A stretch of DNA of 64,000 nucleotides from Nonlabens xiamenensis (GCF_003865345.1 NZ_RMVE01000002.1:558001-622000), one strand, 5' to 3'. Positions 18,341-27,682 are shown, counted from the first letter of the stretch. Notes: generated from the sequence alone by a model not told the origin. Numbers and translations are program-made.

Positions 18341-18640
18341 TCAATACTTAATTTTGCGAACCTTTTTTGTAAACAACCTGTCAAACATGGCACTGTCTAC
18401 GGCAGTGCTATCTGGATAATACAACTTTCTAGATATGAAGCGGTCGTCTAGCTGACCCATTTACTTGTAGACTTTGTGACGTTTGATCCAGCCTTCCGTG
18501 CGATTTTCATGATTGATGGAATACGGCTCCACCATAATTTCCTTCTTAGAGAAATTCCTGCGGGTTTGAATCAATGCCCGGTCAGAAGATGCAGCGGCAG
18601 CCCTCAAAGCAGCAATGGTATCATTAGTAGGCAATGATAA
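18341..18640 (-). pseudogene. C-terminal remnant of an array protein
   Basis: Reading the minus strand in one frame gives about 95 residues clearly similar to the C-terminus of the gene at 21069-22094: E-x-x-M-x-EPYS, then G-W-IKRHKVYK, a stop at 18471-18473, then GQLDDRF-x-SRKLYYPDSTA and a final stop at 18341. There is no 5' part. It is a truncated, stop-containing duplicate. Confidence 0.75.
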
Positions 18641-18649
18641 GCGGCTGTG

Positions 18650-18674
18650 TTATGACATTGATTTGATGTCATAA
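18650..18674. repeat. perfect inverted repeat
   Basis: TTATGACAT (18650-18658) and ATGTCATAA (18666-18674) are exact reverse complements separated by 7 bp. It lies between the remnant at 18341-18640 and the 3' end of the 730-residue gene. There is no T-run, so it is not an obvious terminator; an operator or old element end is possible. Confidence 0.6.
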
Positions 18675-18721
18675 AATTGCGAACAAAAAATAAGTTTTAA
18701 AATAGATCAAGTTCATTAAGA

Positions 18722-20914
18722 TCAATACTTTACGCTTTTATATTTTTTTAATTCTTCTCGACTGCGCGTTCTTATTGCCGAACGTTTATCTGCGTCTATT
18801 TTAGGCAGCAATTTTTTTGAAATGTCAGTGGGTACCAGCATCATAAATTCAAAACCTTCCTCAAAATCATAGTGATATAATTCATTGAATATTTCCAGAT
18901 AGTACTGGTCGATCTGTTCTTGGGATTTACCGGCTGCTTTGAAGGATTCGATTTCCTTGGCAAATAGAGGCCTTGCTTTATAGGAACCCAAGGCTCTCAT
19001 TTCTACATATTTTTTTGCTTTTTCACTTAATGACGAACTTGTGGATGATCCAGTGCTTACCATGGAAGACTGCGACTGACCGGTAAGCGATAAAGCATAC
19101 ACATTTTCATTCTTTAGGTTTGAATAATTAGCCAATTCATAACTCAACTTTCCGTTGATGAATATTTGAGCGGTACCATTCTTAAGGCTCCACTTGTAAA
19201 TATTATTTTTCAAATAACCCGTGGGCGTTAAAACCGATAGGCCTTTGGCAGTCTTGTAAGCAAAATATAGATTTTGACTTACAGGTGAGCCCGCATAGCC
19301 GCTGTAGCCTGGGCGCTCTTTATCGACATGCATCGTAAGATTAAGTTGGGTGAGATACACCATCCATTTACCTGGTGACGTGGTGTAAATCTTGTATTCA
19401 TCCTTTGTAAGCGCCTTGCCGAAATTATAAAAATGAGTGAGTTTGCCCTGATCGTATACCAGCAGTAATTCACCTTCTTTTGCTGCAAAAGGTACTTCAG
19501 TAGGAACGTCTACAGGTAGTTCATAAATATTACGAATCAAATAATCGTAATTCCCATAACCTGCTACTGCATCCTTTTCATTTGGTAAAATCTTCAAATA
19601 GGCAGGTATGGCCAGATTTTTATCTTTTTGAGAAAACTCAAAGGTATTGTTTGACTTGCGTGCCACCAACAATGGAAGCGAAGGCTGAAACTCAACTACA
19701 TCAACGGTGTTCGTTTTAGTAGATTTCTTGTCTAAAGGTTCTCCATTATAGGGTAATACGGGTTTGAGTTCTTTATCCTTTGCCTGATAATAATCATTGA
19801 GAATATAGGTAGGCTTGTTATTAACGGTTATAACTGGATCTCCATTTTCCAAATAGATCCATTTGCCAAAATGAGAATAGTCTTTTAGCTTTTCTCCCTC
19901 GTCATATACCACATAACTTTTACCGGCAATGTTGCGATAGTAAGCCATTTGCGTGTTGTAAACGGCTTGAGCATTTGCTTTTGTAACCTTTCCACCCAGT
20001 ATAGAAAGTGCTTTTGCATCTGGTATGATGTAATAATTTACTTCAGGTAAATAATGAAACATATAGGCTTGATCGTTCTTACCTATTACTTCTATTTTAG
20101 AGCCTCTTAAGATCTTTCCATTAACGTAGGGAAACAATATAGGGCTGGAGGTGATGGATGGATCGGGTTCAAAATGAAATTTAGGATTGTCAAAATCTGA
20201 ATAATAAATAATAGACCGTTCTTTTTTTCCAAATTTTTCATTCTTTGAAAACCGATTATACACCCAGTTGCCCTTATCATCAAATTTATACTCGTATTCA
20301 TAATCATCATCGACAGAATAAATAGGTAAGCCATTCTTATAGTGGTAGGCGTAGTTAGAAATGCTCCCATCATAATTTTGGCGTTCTGTATTGACCTTAA
20401 GAACTCCATCATCAAGCGGCTGATAGGTGTATTTGCCATAGGTTGATTTTTCAGGTCTATCCTTTGATGCTTTATAAGTAATGATTTCTTTGATTATTCT
20501 TCCCTTGGCATCATATTCAAAATTCTGAATGTTTGAGCTGTGTTCTATCCTAATTAATAAGTCATTTATATAGGTATAACTGGAAAAACTTAAGACTCCA
20601 TCCTTAAAGTATCCTTTCTCAACCAATCGTCCCTTATTGTCTCTCAGGCAATAAGATGAATTTAATTTTTTAGCCTCTTGTTTGGTATAAGCACAAACTT
20701 CATAGATTTTACCAGAATGACCATTCCAAACATGCTTTCCCTGTTTGTCATAAATCTGACCATCAATGGCATATACATCACCTTTGACATGTTCAGCATC
20801 CAAGGTGTGCATGTCTGCCACTGGATTTTCAGGAGCCTTATTGAAATCAGGTTGATATTGAGCAAAAGCTCCAAAAAATAATAAACAACAAACAACCGTA
20901 TATAACTCTCTCAT
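18722..20914 (-). CDS. large secreted YD-repeat array protein
   Basis: The 730-residue protein begins with a signal peptide (LYTVVCCLLFFGAFAQYQ) and an N-terminal motif KAPENPVADM shared with other array members. Residues about 40-250 contain YD/MORN-like beta repeats (IYDKQGKHVWNG, FEYDAKGRIIKE) and the shared module DDKGNWVYNRF with a following RSIIYYSD. The rest is a long beta-rich region without a motif I know, ending in a Ser-rich linker and a charged helical tail. Probably exported to the periplasm or surface. Its own upstream motif lies at 20963-20979, suggesting a separate promoter. Function unknown. Confidence 0.85.
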   Translation of the reverse strand: MRELYTVVCCLLFFGAFAQYQPDFNKAPENPVADMHTLDAEHVKGDVYAIDGQIYDKQGKHVWNGHSGKIYEVCAYTKQEAKKLNSSYCLRDNKGRLVEKGYFKDGVLSFSSYTYINDLLIRIEHSSNIQNFEYDAKGRIIKEIITYKASKDRPEKSTYGKYTYQPLDDGVLKVNTERQNYDGSISNYAYHYKNGLPIYSVDDDYEYEYKFDDKGNWVYNRFSKNEKFGKKERSIIYYSDFDNPKFHFEPDPSITSSPILFPYVNGKILRGSKIEVIGKNDQAYMFHYLPEVNYYIIPDAKALSILGGKVTKANAQAVYNTQMAYYRNIAGKSYVVYDEGEKLKDYSHFGKWIYLENGDPVITVNNKPTYILNDYYQAKDKELKPVLPYNGEPLDKKSTKTNTVDVVEFQPSLPLLVARKSNNTFEFSQKDKNLAIPAYLKILPNEKDAVAGYGNYDYLIRNIYELPVDVPTEVPFAAKEGELLLVYDQGKLTHFYNFGKALTKDEYKIYTTSPGKWMVYLTQLNLTMHVDKERPGYSGYAGSPVSQNLYFAYKTAKGLSVLTPTGYLKNNIYKWSLKNGTAQIFINGKLSYELANYSNLKNENVYALSLTGQSQSSMVSTGSSTSSSLSEKAKKYVEMRALGSYKARPLFAKEIESFKAAGKSQEQIDQYYLEIFNELYHYDFEEGFEFMMLVPTDISKKLLPKIDADKRSAIRTRSREELKKYKSVKY

Positions 20915-20962
20915 TTATGAGTTTTAATAAAACTAAATTACTTTATTGTAGAAGAAAGGTAA

Positions 20963-20979
20963 ATAAGGCAAATGCCGTA
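20963..20979 (-). promoter_or_regulatory. shared upstream motif, site B
   Basis: ATAAGGCAAATGCCGTA (plus-strand reading) lies 49 bp upstream of the start at 20914. It matches the consensus ATARGGCAAYTGnCGTA nearly throughout. Confidence 0.65.
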
Positions 20980-21068
20980 AAGTCACGTTTATAATTAGAG
21001 CTCTGTCATGCTATCTGATGGCAAGAGGAAATCAAATAATAGACAAACGCTTAGTACTGGCTGTTACC

Positions 21069-22094
21069 TCATTTCTTGATGCTGGGCACACGTCTCTGGA
21101 ACAATAAATCAAATTCTGTACTGCCACTGGTGGTGCTATCTGGGTAGTATAGTTTGCGGAAGATGAAGCGTTCATCCAGTCTACCCAGATTTTTATAAGT
21201 CTTATGGCGCTTAGTCCAGTCACCAGTACGCGTGTCTGTGCTGGTGCTGTACTGCTCGATCATGATTTCATTTTTGGCCAGTTCTTTTCTTTTTTCAAAG
21301 AGCGCTTGGGGCGATGTCTGGATGGCCTTTTTCAATTCTTTAATGGTTTCTGCGCTGGACTTACTGCTTCTAATCTTATAAAGACCTGTGAAGTCCAAAA
21401 CATGGATCAATGGCCTGTTTTGAGTCGTACGGGCAAAAGGTTGTCCGTCGTGATAATAGATCGTTTTAGACCTCAACATCTCACCAGTTTCTGAAAAGGT
21501 TTCTTCTACCACGCTAAGTAAATGGTTGCCTGTACCGCCGTAATAAAAATAGGCTTCCTTGCGCTCGCCTTTGCGAGGTGTCATGACAGCGCGCACGACC
21601 AGATCATCTTCATATTCATACGTAGTGGCGTAATTTGTATAACGGCCTGTAGCTTTTTCCTTGAGGATCCTACCCTGATCATCGTGCTCAAAGGTGATAA
21701 GGGCATCAAATCCACCTGCGCTGGTTTTGCGCACGATGCTGTCCAGTCGCTTACCGGCGTAGAAAAATTCATCAAAGGTTTCTGACTTGTACGATCCTAA
21801 AATTTGGCGGTAATCCTGAATTTTAAGTCCGTTTTCATTATAGTTCAATACTTCCAGCATCACAGGTTCATATCCCAGACTATCTGCTTTGTAGGTCGCC
21901 GTTTGAACCCTGTACACTCGATTTTTTGACGGTGCCTCATCCTGGTAGATTGCTGGTAGTCCTATATGTTGTAAATCTGCAGGTGTTTGTGATGATACCG
22001 CTTTCGCGAAAGCGAAAAAAACAACCACCAATAGCGTTTTTATGTTTCTTTGAGGTAGGCATAAGCCGTAGTGTAAATTGATCATAATTGCCAT
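21069..22094 (-). CDS. secreted YD-repeat array protein
   Basis: About 341 residues from the ATG at 22094. The hydrophobic core and signal peptidase site (VVVFFAFAKAVSSQ) include a palindrome copy at 22000-22013. Repeats such as YNENGLKIQDY, FEHDDQGRILKEK and YEYEDDLVVRAV are YD-type, and the C-terminus carries the shared module TGDWTKRHKTYKN with FRKLYYPDSTTSGS. The start is uncertain: the stretch before KTLLVVV looks non-coding and an ATA codon stands where an ATG would be expected at 22043. It follows the gene at 22158 at close spacing and is probably in the same unit. Confidence 0.8.
   Translation of the reverse strand: MAIMINLHYGLCLPQRNIKTLLVVVFFAFAKAVSSQTPADLQHIGLPAIYQDEAPSKNRVYRVQTATYKADSLGYEPVMLEVLNYNENGLKIQDYRQILGSYKSETFDEFFYAGKRLDSIVRKTSAGGFDALITFEHDDQGRILKEKATGRYTNYATTYEYEDDLVVRAVMTPRKGERKEAYFYYGGTGNHLLSVVEETFSETGEMLRSKTIYYHDGQPFARTTQNRPLIHVLDFTGLYKIRSSKSSAETIKELKKAIQTSPQALFEKRKELAKNEIMIEQYSTSTDTRTGDWTKRHKTYKNLGRLDERFIFRKLYYPDSTTSGSTEFDLLFQRRVPSIKK
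22000..22013. repeat. palindrome copy, in a signal peptide
   Basis: Perfect copy; encodes AFAKA in the array protein at 21069-22094. Confidence 0.95.
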
Positions 22095-22157
22095 TTTTAT
22101 TTAAAAAGTCTCGTGCTTATTACATCCACACACCGACTCATCATATCTTTGTTAGTT

Positions 22158-23579
22158 TTATTGCTTGTAGGACTGGCCGTTGTAGAAATCTCCAGTAATG
22201 ATTTGCATGGGTTTTGCATCGTCGATGGGTACATAGGTGTATTTGGGGACTTTGTTTTTAATGATCACGACCTCGCCTGTATCTGCTTTTTTGAATTCAT
22301 AACCGTAGGTGCTTCTAATCTGTTCACCTTCTGCAATGAGGATCCACTGCTGTGCTGCCGTATCTGCATAAAGGATAAAGGGTGCCTTAATCACCTCAGG
22401 CTCTATGAACGCTCCATCTACAGCAGTTACATCCTTCTTGACACGGTAGTAGGTTGTGTTTTCTTTTGCATAATAGAGCCAGTGGTTGTTGTCTTGAAAG
22501 AGTTTGATATCCTCATTACCATAAAGCGAATACCGGATACTATTACCATGAAAAACTTCGATTTTATTTTGATTCCATTTCAATAATAGCGGCATATCCT
22601 TTTTAAACAGCTCCAATGGCAACAGCTCATTATTAGGCAACCCATTAGGCATGAAGTTTCTTTTGATGTAATAATTACCATCGTAAGGAAAGTGAACAAT
22701 CACATCATCGCCATGGACTATATAAAGCGTGTTATACTCTTTTTTGTTTAGGTAGAATTGAGGTCTTTTACCAGGCACCCTTTTTATGGTGAGCAGTTCA
22801 GGACGTAACTCATCATGATAGAAAATTTGCTTTATCATGTAATAATTGGGTTCTTTTCCTTTTTCTGCATCTGCTATATAAGTCCCGCGATCATCCCGTA
22901 CGGCATAGTATGTCTTGTCATACCAGTCTGTACGCCATTTGATTTTTCCGTTTTCAAATGATTTGATTTCTATTTCACGTGCATTTTTCTTGTCAGGCCA
23001 GGTGGTCGTCATGGTCACCACGACTTCTTTACCTTTTGTTTCGTAACTGTAGACCGTTTTCTTTTTTCCTTCCAGTACTTCTTGATCCAACCTTCCTTTA
23101 CGGTCGTAGGTATAAGTATGGGTTCCCGCAAAGTCTGTTTCTGTAATCAACCTACCGCCGTCATCATAACTGTAAGTGTATGATGTTGATGACTTTCCAT
23201 CATTATAGCTGGTAACTTTAATGATTCTGCCTTTTTCATCCAGATCAACTATATAGGTATTGTCACGTGCAGCATCTTCAGGCGATTGATTGATAAAGTC
23301 CATGATGGTTTTACCGCCATCAAAAATCTGTAGGCCCTGTTCATTATATCTTTTTTTATCTGCAATGGCAATACCATCTGCATACTCATGCCATTTTACA
23401 AATAACCCTGTTGCAGTTGGGTTTAACGGTGCGACGGCTATATCTACGGCAGGTTCAAGATCAATCTTTTGTGCAGAAACGTTGCTCCATCCCACAAAGA
23501 AAATACACGCGATTGTCGCAGTAAACTGCAATCCCGTGAATCTGATTATCGCCCTGTAATAATGTATGTTGCTCCTCAT
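22158..23579 (-). CDS. secreted YD-repeat array protein
   Basis: The 473-residue protein has a signal peptide ending near WSNVSAQK and the shared APLNPTATG motif. Repeats include RYNEQGLQIFDGG, DLDEKGRIIKVTSYNDGKS, YSYDDGGRLITETDF and YTYDRKGRLDQEV, all YD-type beta repeats. A long beta-rich C-terminal half follows (PFDY/YYIKRNFMP-type strands). Probably envelope-associated or secreted. A motif site lies 48 bp upstream. It ends about 60 bp before the next array gene. No enzymatic motif seen. Confidence 0.85.
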   Translation of the reverse strand: MRSNIHYYRAIIRFTGLQFTATIACIFFVGWSNVSAQKIDLEPAVDIAVAPLNPTATGLFVKWHEYADGIAIADKKRYNEQGLQIFDGGKTIMDFINQSPEDAARDNTYIVDLDEKGRIIKVTSYNDGKSSTSYTYSYDDGGRLITETDFAGTHTYTYDRKGRLDQEVLEGKKKTVYSYETKGKEVVVTMTTTWPDKKNAREIEIKSFENGKIKWRTDWYDKTYYAVRDDRGTYIADAEKGKEPNYYMIKQIFYHDELRPELLTIKRVPGKRPQFYLNKKEYNTLYIVHGDDVIVHFPYDGNYYIKRNFMPNGLPNNELLPLELFKKDMPLLLKWNQNKIEVFHGNSIRYSLYGNEDIKLFQDNNHWLYYAKENTTYYRVKKDVTAVDGAFIEPEVIKAPFILYADTAAQQWILIAEGEQIRSTYGYEFKKADTGEVVIIKNKVPKYTYVPIDDAKPMQIITGDFYNGQSYKQ

Positions 23580-23626
23580 TAGTGTTTGTTTGAAAGCAAA
23601 ATTGCCTTAATTCCAGATGCTGTGAA

Positions 23627-23643
23627 ATAAGGCCATTGGCCTA
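23627..23643 (-). promoter_or_regulatory. shared upstream motif, site D (weaker)
   Basis: ATAAGGCCATTGGCCTA (plus reading) lies 48 bp upstream of the start at 23579. It has three mismatches to the consensus but is itself more symmetric. Confidence 0.45.
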
Positions 23644-23806
23644 GATTTCCACCGATCAATGTTCTTCTCATCTTTGGCAAAGCAGGTATTAAAGCGCTCT
23701 GGATCATTAAAAACTCGCTAATACTATAAACTTGCATTTGCTACATATACTGCATAAAAACATTTTCCATCTTCCACCACAGGTTTTAAGAACCACTCAA
23801 CCAAAA

Positions 23807-24808
23807 TCAATTGTCCTTCATAAAAGAATCGTCAGCTTCTAGCTTGCCAGCGGTCGATCCATCTGGATAGGTTATCTTACGCATAATTAACCGAGGCTTA
23901 TCATAGAACCAATGCCTGCGATTGTAATGAGCGATCCAATCTCCATTTTGATGGGTATAGAATGTGATGTGATTTTTAAATCCCTCTTTCTGTTTCTCTG
24001 AAAGATCATAAAGGTGGTAGTCAATAAGATTCTTGTAAGCTTCCAGATTGAACTCAATTTCCTCCGTCAATTGATTAGGATGAATATTTGGATACACATC
24101 AAAGCTTTTCATAAAGAAAGAAGGATTGTCTGGCATGTAGATATTCACTCGTCCTATTTTATTTCCATTGCTAGTATAATCAAAGACTGGAGCCATGTCG
24201 TCCCCGTATGATACCGCTGTGGTTTTCATCCCAGTTAAACCCAGGATGCGATTGGTATGCTCCCATTTAATCGTTTTCCCATTATGCACGTAGTGCATCA
24301 TCTCCTTGCGGTTCCCATCAGTGGATCCATTAAAGGCAAGTGTGTCATTATTCTTTATATAACCTACCAGACCGTTCTCGTCCAGTAAGAACTCTATGTT
24401 TGTGTTTATGGTACCCGTATACTTATAGTCAGCAATATGCACGCTACTTGGCACGCCATTCTCGTGCTGGATGATGGTTTTAACATGTTTAGACAAATTA
24501 TTGAACGAATATTGCTTTGCGGTAAATAGGGTCACGAAACCCGCTTGGTTGAAAGTAAAATCATTTTCTGCGACCTTTTGCCAAGTCGCTTTATCTTTTT
24601 CCCACACATAGACTGCCTCTTCAATCGCAGTAGGAAGATTCTTTTGATTGATCTGTGAATAAGACAAATATGGTACTATGGGATCGGGAAAGGATCTATA
24701 CGCATCGACCATTAGATCTTGGCCTGCGACATCGCACAAACCCGCAATGATGAACACCATTGCTAAGAAAATTTTTAATTGCTTCATTTGTTGAACTATC
24801 ATATTCAT
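23807..24808 (-). CDS. secreted array protein with C-terminal GDW/YPDGSTAG module
   Basis: I place the start at the cluster of Met codons 24808-24787, because the frame further upstream has no coding character and a motif site lies at 24853-24869. The N-terminus (MKQLKIFLAMVFIIAGLCDVAGQ) is a signal peptide. The mature part of about 310 residues is beta-rich and ends with the shared C-terminal module NGDWIAHYNRRHWF followed by MRKITYPDGSTAG. It is more diverged from the YD pattern than its neighbours. Function unknown. Confidence 0.8.
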   Translation of the reverse strand: MNMIVQQMKQLKIFLAMVFIIAGLCDVAGQDLMVDAYRSFPDPIVPYLSYSQINQKNLPTAIEEAVYVWEKDKATWQKVAENDFTFNQAGFVTLFTAKQYSFNNLSKHVKTIIQHENGVPSSVHIADYKYTGTINTNIEFLLDENGLVGYIKNNDTLAFNGSTDGNRKEMMHYVHNGKTIKWEHTNRILGLTGMKTTAVSYGDDMAPVFDYTSNGNKIGRVNIYMPDNPSFFMKSFDVYPNIHPNQLTEEIEFNLEAYKNLIDYHLYDLSEKQKEGFKNHITFYTHQNGDWIAHYNRRHWFYDKPRLIMRKITYPDGSTAGKLEADDSFMKDN

Positions 24809-24852
24809 TGTATTACAAACACCAAATTTGCTATAAAGGGAGTGATCATGAA

Positions 24853-24869
24853 ATAGGGCAACTGCCGTA
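24853..24869 (-). promoter_or_regulatory. shared upstream motif, site E
   Basis: ATAGGGCAACTGCCGTA (plus reading) lies about 45 bp upstream of the preferred start at 24808. It fits the consensus fully. Confidence 0.65.
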
Positions 24870-24985
24870 ACCTGAACTTGAGATATTAAGTTCACGCATT
24901 CGCGCCTTGTCTGGCGGCAGGCAGGAAAGCCATGATCCCACAAGCCACTTCACTATTATCCTTCATCACGTTTCTTAAATTGATT

Positions 24986-26746
24986 CTACAAATTACCCCA
25001 CTTCCCACCTGGCAACTTCACGGCCATAAAAATCTTGTTATTGAAGTGCCAGACTTGTGCTTTCAAGGGCATGGTTTGTCTGTAGACCGTAAGTTCTTTT
25101 TTGGAACTGTTGACTTTAAGGGTATCACTTGTAAATTTGAGATAATGCTGGTTGAAGTAATCGGTTGCTTGCTGTGCGCTCTCAAAAACCAATTCCACCT
25201 CTTCCAAAACTCGTGGGGCGCTGCTGGTAAATTTGTACTGCGCATACTTGAAAGGTGCACCGGTATAGATCACGGCATGATTGGTCTGTCCAGGAACGGT
25301 GTTGAAGTCCACAGGACTGTTTTGGATCGCATTGTGAAATTCTACGGCGCTCACATTGAATCCCATTTTCTTTCCATCAAATACAAATAGCTCATTAAAT
25401 GCCGCTCCAGACATTTCTGGCGGATTGATCTTGTGGGCATTTTCAAGATCTCTTGTTTTGTACTGTCCTACTCCTGCAGTAATTGCGCGGTAGTAACGTA
25501 TGGTCTCCAAACCATTTTCTCCCGTTATCTTCACATTGACATTGATGTGACCATTATTCAAGAGAAAATCTGGAGGCATCAATTGATCCTCAAAAGGTTT
25601 GAAGCCCAAAAGTTTTTGCCGATCGTTTTCAAAAGTGATGGTTTCTGTCATCAGTTCCTGATTGCGGGAATCGTACACCCTAAACTCGGCTTGCTTGATC
25701 TTTACGGGATCAAAAGATTGATCCAGCGTCAAATAAAATTGTGGTTGTGCCTTCTCATCCAGAAACAAAGTGCTCTTCAGGTCGATGCGGGAGTCTGGTT
25801 TTAAATCGGCATACTTTTCTGGGTAGAGAATGTTAGCCTCTGCAAAAAATAAGGCCTCACGCGCCATGATTTTATGAGCTGCATAAGAGATGTAACCGTA
25901 GCCTTTATCGCCCCAACTGGTTCCCCAAGAGTTTTTGAAAATAAAGCCTTTGTCATTAAAACCTACGATCGTCACCACATGACCACCGTAATTTTGACGG
26001 GTGCTCCCATCTTCCATTTTGGTCGTAGGTTCGATCAGGTAATAGGGAACTTTACCGCTAAAGATATCTGCGGTAAGATCACCTTCATAGGAATTGAAAA
26101 CATCTACATAGCGTTTGTTACCTTCAGGCAGCTTTAAACCTATTGTGGGCAACAGCGGATTCTCTGCAGAAATCTTTGCCTGCGACCAGGCCGGTGCGTG
26201 AACATAAGTATAATGCACAGCTATACTGGGCACGCCTGCGGTAAGCAGTCGCTTCATCTCATCAATATCATGAGCGACAGTTTGATCATAATAGATAAAA
26301 TCCTTTTCTAAAATTCCGTTGCTGGCAAACTGCTGAAACTGATATAAACCTATGCTTCCTACCTGTGCGCCCTTGATCAATCTGGTAAAATCGTTGGTAT
26401 CGCTTTCCCACTCGAGTGGCTCCCCATGGTACGGCATGACCTCTTCGCTCACCACACCATAAGTGGCCAGTGGTTTTTTGTAGCTGCTTAAAAAAGCGCC
26501 TTCTTCATAAGTCACGCCCGGCTGGCTGTGCTTTAGCGCTGCATATAGATATTGCTCGCTCACATCTGCTGGCATGGCGGGTACGGTTTCCAGAGCCGCT
26601 GCCACCCCAAAAGCCGTACAAGTCCCACGCAATCCCTGGTGTTTTACCGGCGTTTGTACGTGACGATAATCTATGCCTTGGGCTGTTGAGAATTCCGCTT
26701 TCGCGAAAGCGAGAACAACTAAAAAAATGGGTAAAATTTTATTCAT
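24986..26746 (-). CDS. secreted papain-like (C1 family) cysteine peptidase
   Basis: The 586-residue protein has a signal peptide whose end (VVLAFAKA, residues 10-17) is coded by a palindrome copy. The peptidase domain follows without a long propeptide: oxyanion Gln37 and nucleophile Cys43 in KHQGLRGTCTAFG, His256 in GGHVVTIVGFN and Asn272 in KNSWGTSWGDKGYGYISY, the complete C1 set. Residues about 290-586 form a beta-rich C-terminal region of unknown role. It sits in the middle of the array, 12 bp after the gene at 26759, so it may be co-expressed and act on the array proteins; that link is inference. Confidence 0.93.
   Translation of the reverse strand: MNKILPIFLVVLAFAKAEFSTAQGIDYRHVQTPVKHQGLRGTCTAFGVAAALETVPAMPADVSEQYLYAALKHSQPGVTYEEGAFLSSYKKPLATYGVVSEEVMPYHGEPLEWESDTNDFTRLIKGAQVGSIGLYQFQQFASNGILEKDFIYYDQTVAHDIDEMKRLLTAGVPSIAVHYTYVHAPAWSQAKISAENPLLPTIGLKLPEGNKRYVDVFNSYEGDLTADIFSGKVPYYLIEPTTKMEDGSTRQNYGGHVVTIVGFNDKGFIFKNSWGTSWGDKGYGYISYAAHKIMAREALFFAEANILYPEKYADLKPDSRIDLKSTLFLDEKAQPQFYLTLDQSFDPVKIKQAEFRVYDSRNQELMTETITFENDRQKLLGFKPFEDQLMPPDFLLNNGHINVNVKITGENGLETIRYYRAITAGVGQYKTRDLENAHKINPPEMSGAAFNELFVFDGKKMGFNVSAVEFHNAIQNSPVDFNTVPGQTNHAVIYTGAPFKYAQYKFTSSAPRVLEEVELVFESAQQATDYFNQHYLKFTSDTLKVNSSKKELTVYRQTMPLKAQVWHFNNKIFMAVKLPGGKWGNL
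26697..26710. repeat. palindrome copy, in the peptidase signal peptide
   Basis: Perfect copy; encodes AFAKA at residues 13-17. Confidence 0.95.
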
Positions 26747-26758
26747 GATCAGGGATGT

Positions 26759-27679
26759 TTATTTCTCGATGGACTCCAGCGTTTTCTGGTCGAGAGTAGT
26801 GTTTCCAGAGACGCTACCGTCTGCATAGGTTATCTTTCTCAGGTAATACCTTCTTACCGTCTGGTCGTGTTTAGGCTTATAGATGGTGGTCGTCCAGTCG
26901 CCTTTTTCGTTGCGTATGGTTTTTGAAAATGGGTATTCCTTTTCGCTGGCACTCATTTGAGCATTAACCAGCTTATTGTAAGCTTCGGGATCGTTTGCTG
27001 CCATTTCAAAAAGATCATACCATTTCTTACCAGTTCTTTGCAGGTTGAAAAACACCTCATGATTATCAAAAGGGATGTGATAGGTAGTGATATAGTCGTT
27101 GTCATCACTCTGTACTGCCACCAGTTGATCGTCCACATACAGGTAGTTGCGTTTGTCATGTTTTGAATAAACAGTATAGGCGTTTGCTTTATACTTATAA
27201 GAGTCGGTACGGTCTGGATAGGCAGCGTCAGTGACGTTTGACAACTTGTCGTTTTGATAATAGAGCCTGTATCTGGGCACCTCTATAAATTCACCCTTAT
27301 CATTTCTTTTAAACTTGAATTCATCGACACCAAACTGGGAACCATCAGATTGACTGACCAGTTTGCCATTCTCGTACTTGAACATTTTTACTGTTTGCAA
27401 ATATTGATTGGCCTCAAGGAGCCTTTCAAGATTGCCGTCGCTTTTGAAAACATAGGCCATGGCGTCCAGCGGCACGATGCTATCGCCATCAACCACCTTG
27501 TAGGCTACGAGCTCGATTTGTTTGGGCATTTTGGAAACATCATAATGTTTCCACGAGGTATCCGGCCAGCTCAAGGGCTTTTTGTTGCCGTCCAATAGAA
27601 CATTCAGTGGTTGTTGTGGGTACGCTTTCGCGAAAGCGAAAACAACAACAAGAAATATAATAAAACGAGATGCTATCAT
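26759..27679 (-). CDS. secreted YD-repeat array protein
   Basis: The 306-residue protein has a signal peptide ending VFAFAKAYPQQ, coded by the palindrome at 27624-27637. Repeats of the type YVFKSDGNLERLLEAN and FKYENGKLVSQSDG lead to the shared C-terminal module KGDWTTTIYKPKHD with LRKITYADGSVSGNT. It starts 3 bp after the stop of the gene at 27683 and ends 12 bp before the peptidase gene, so the three are probably one operon. Confidence 0.87.
   Translation of the reverse strand: MIASRFIIFLVVVFAFAKAYPQQPLNVLLDGNKKPLSWPDTSWKHYDVSKMPKQIELVAYKVVDGDSIVPLDAMAYVFKSDGNLERLLEANQYLQTVKMFKYENGKLVSQSDGSQFGVDEFKFKRNDKGEFIEVPRYRLYYQNDKLSNVTDAAYPDRTDSYKYKANAYTVYSKHDKRNYLYVDDQLVAVQSDDNDYITTYHIPFDNHEVFFNLQRTGKKWYDLFEMAANDPEAYNKLVNAQMSASEKEYPFSKTIRNEKGDWTTTIYKPKHDQTVRRYYLRKITYADGSVSGNTTLDQKTLESIEK
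27624..27637. repeat. palindrome copy, in a signal peptide
   Basis: Perfect copy; encodes AFAKA in the array protein at 26759-27679. Confidence 0.95.
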
Positions 27680-27682
27680 GAC

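Noticed and set aside
22056-22070. TAGGCATAAGCCGTA as another copy of the shared upstream motif
   Set aside because: Two bases shorter than the other sites, and its distance to any sensible start codon does not fit the 45-56 bp pattern.
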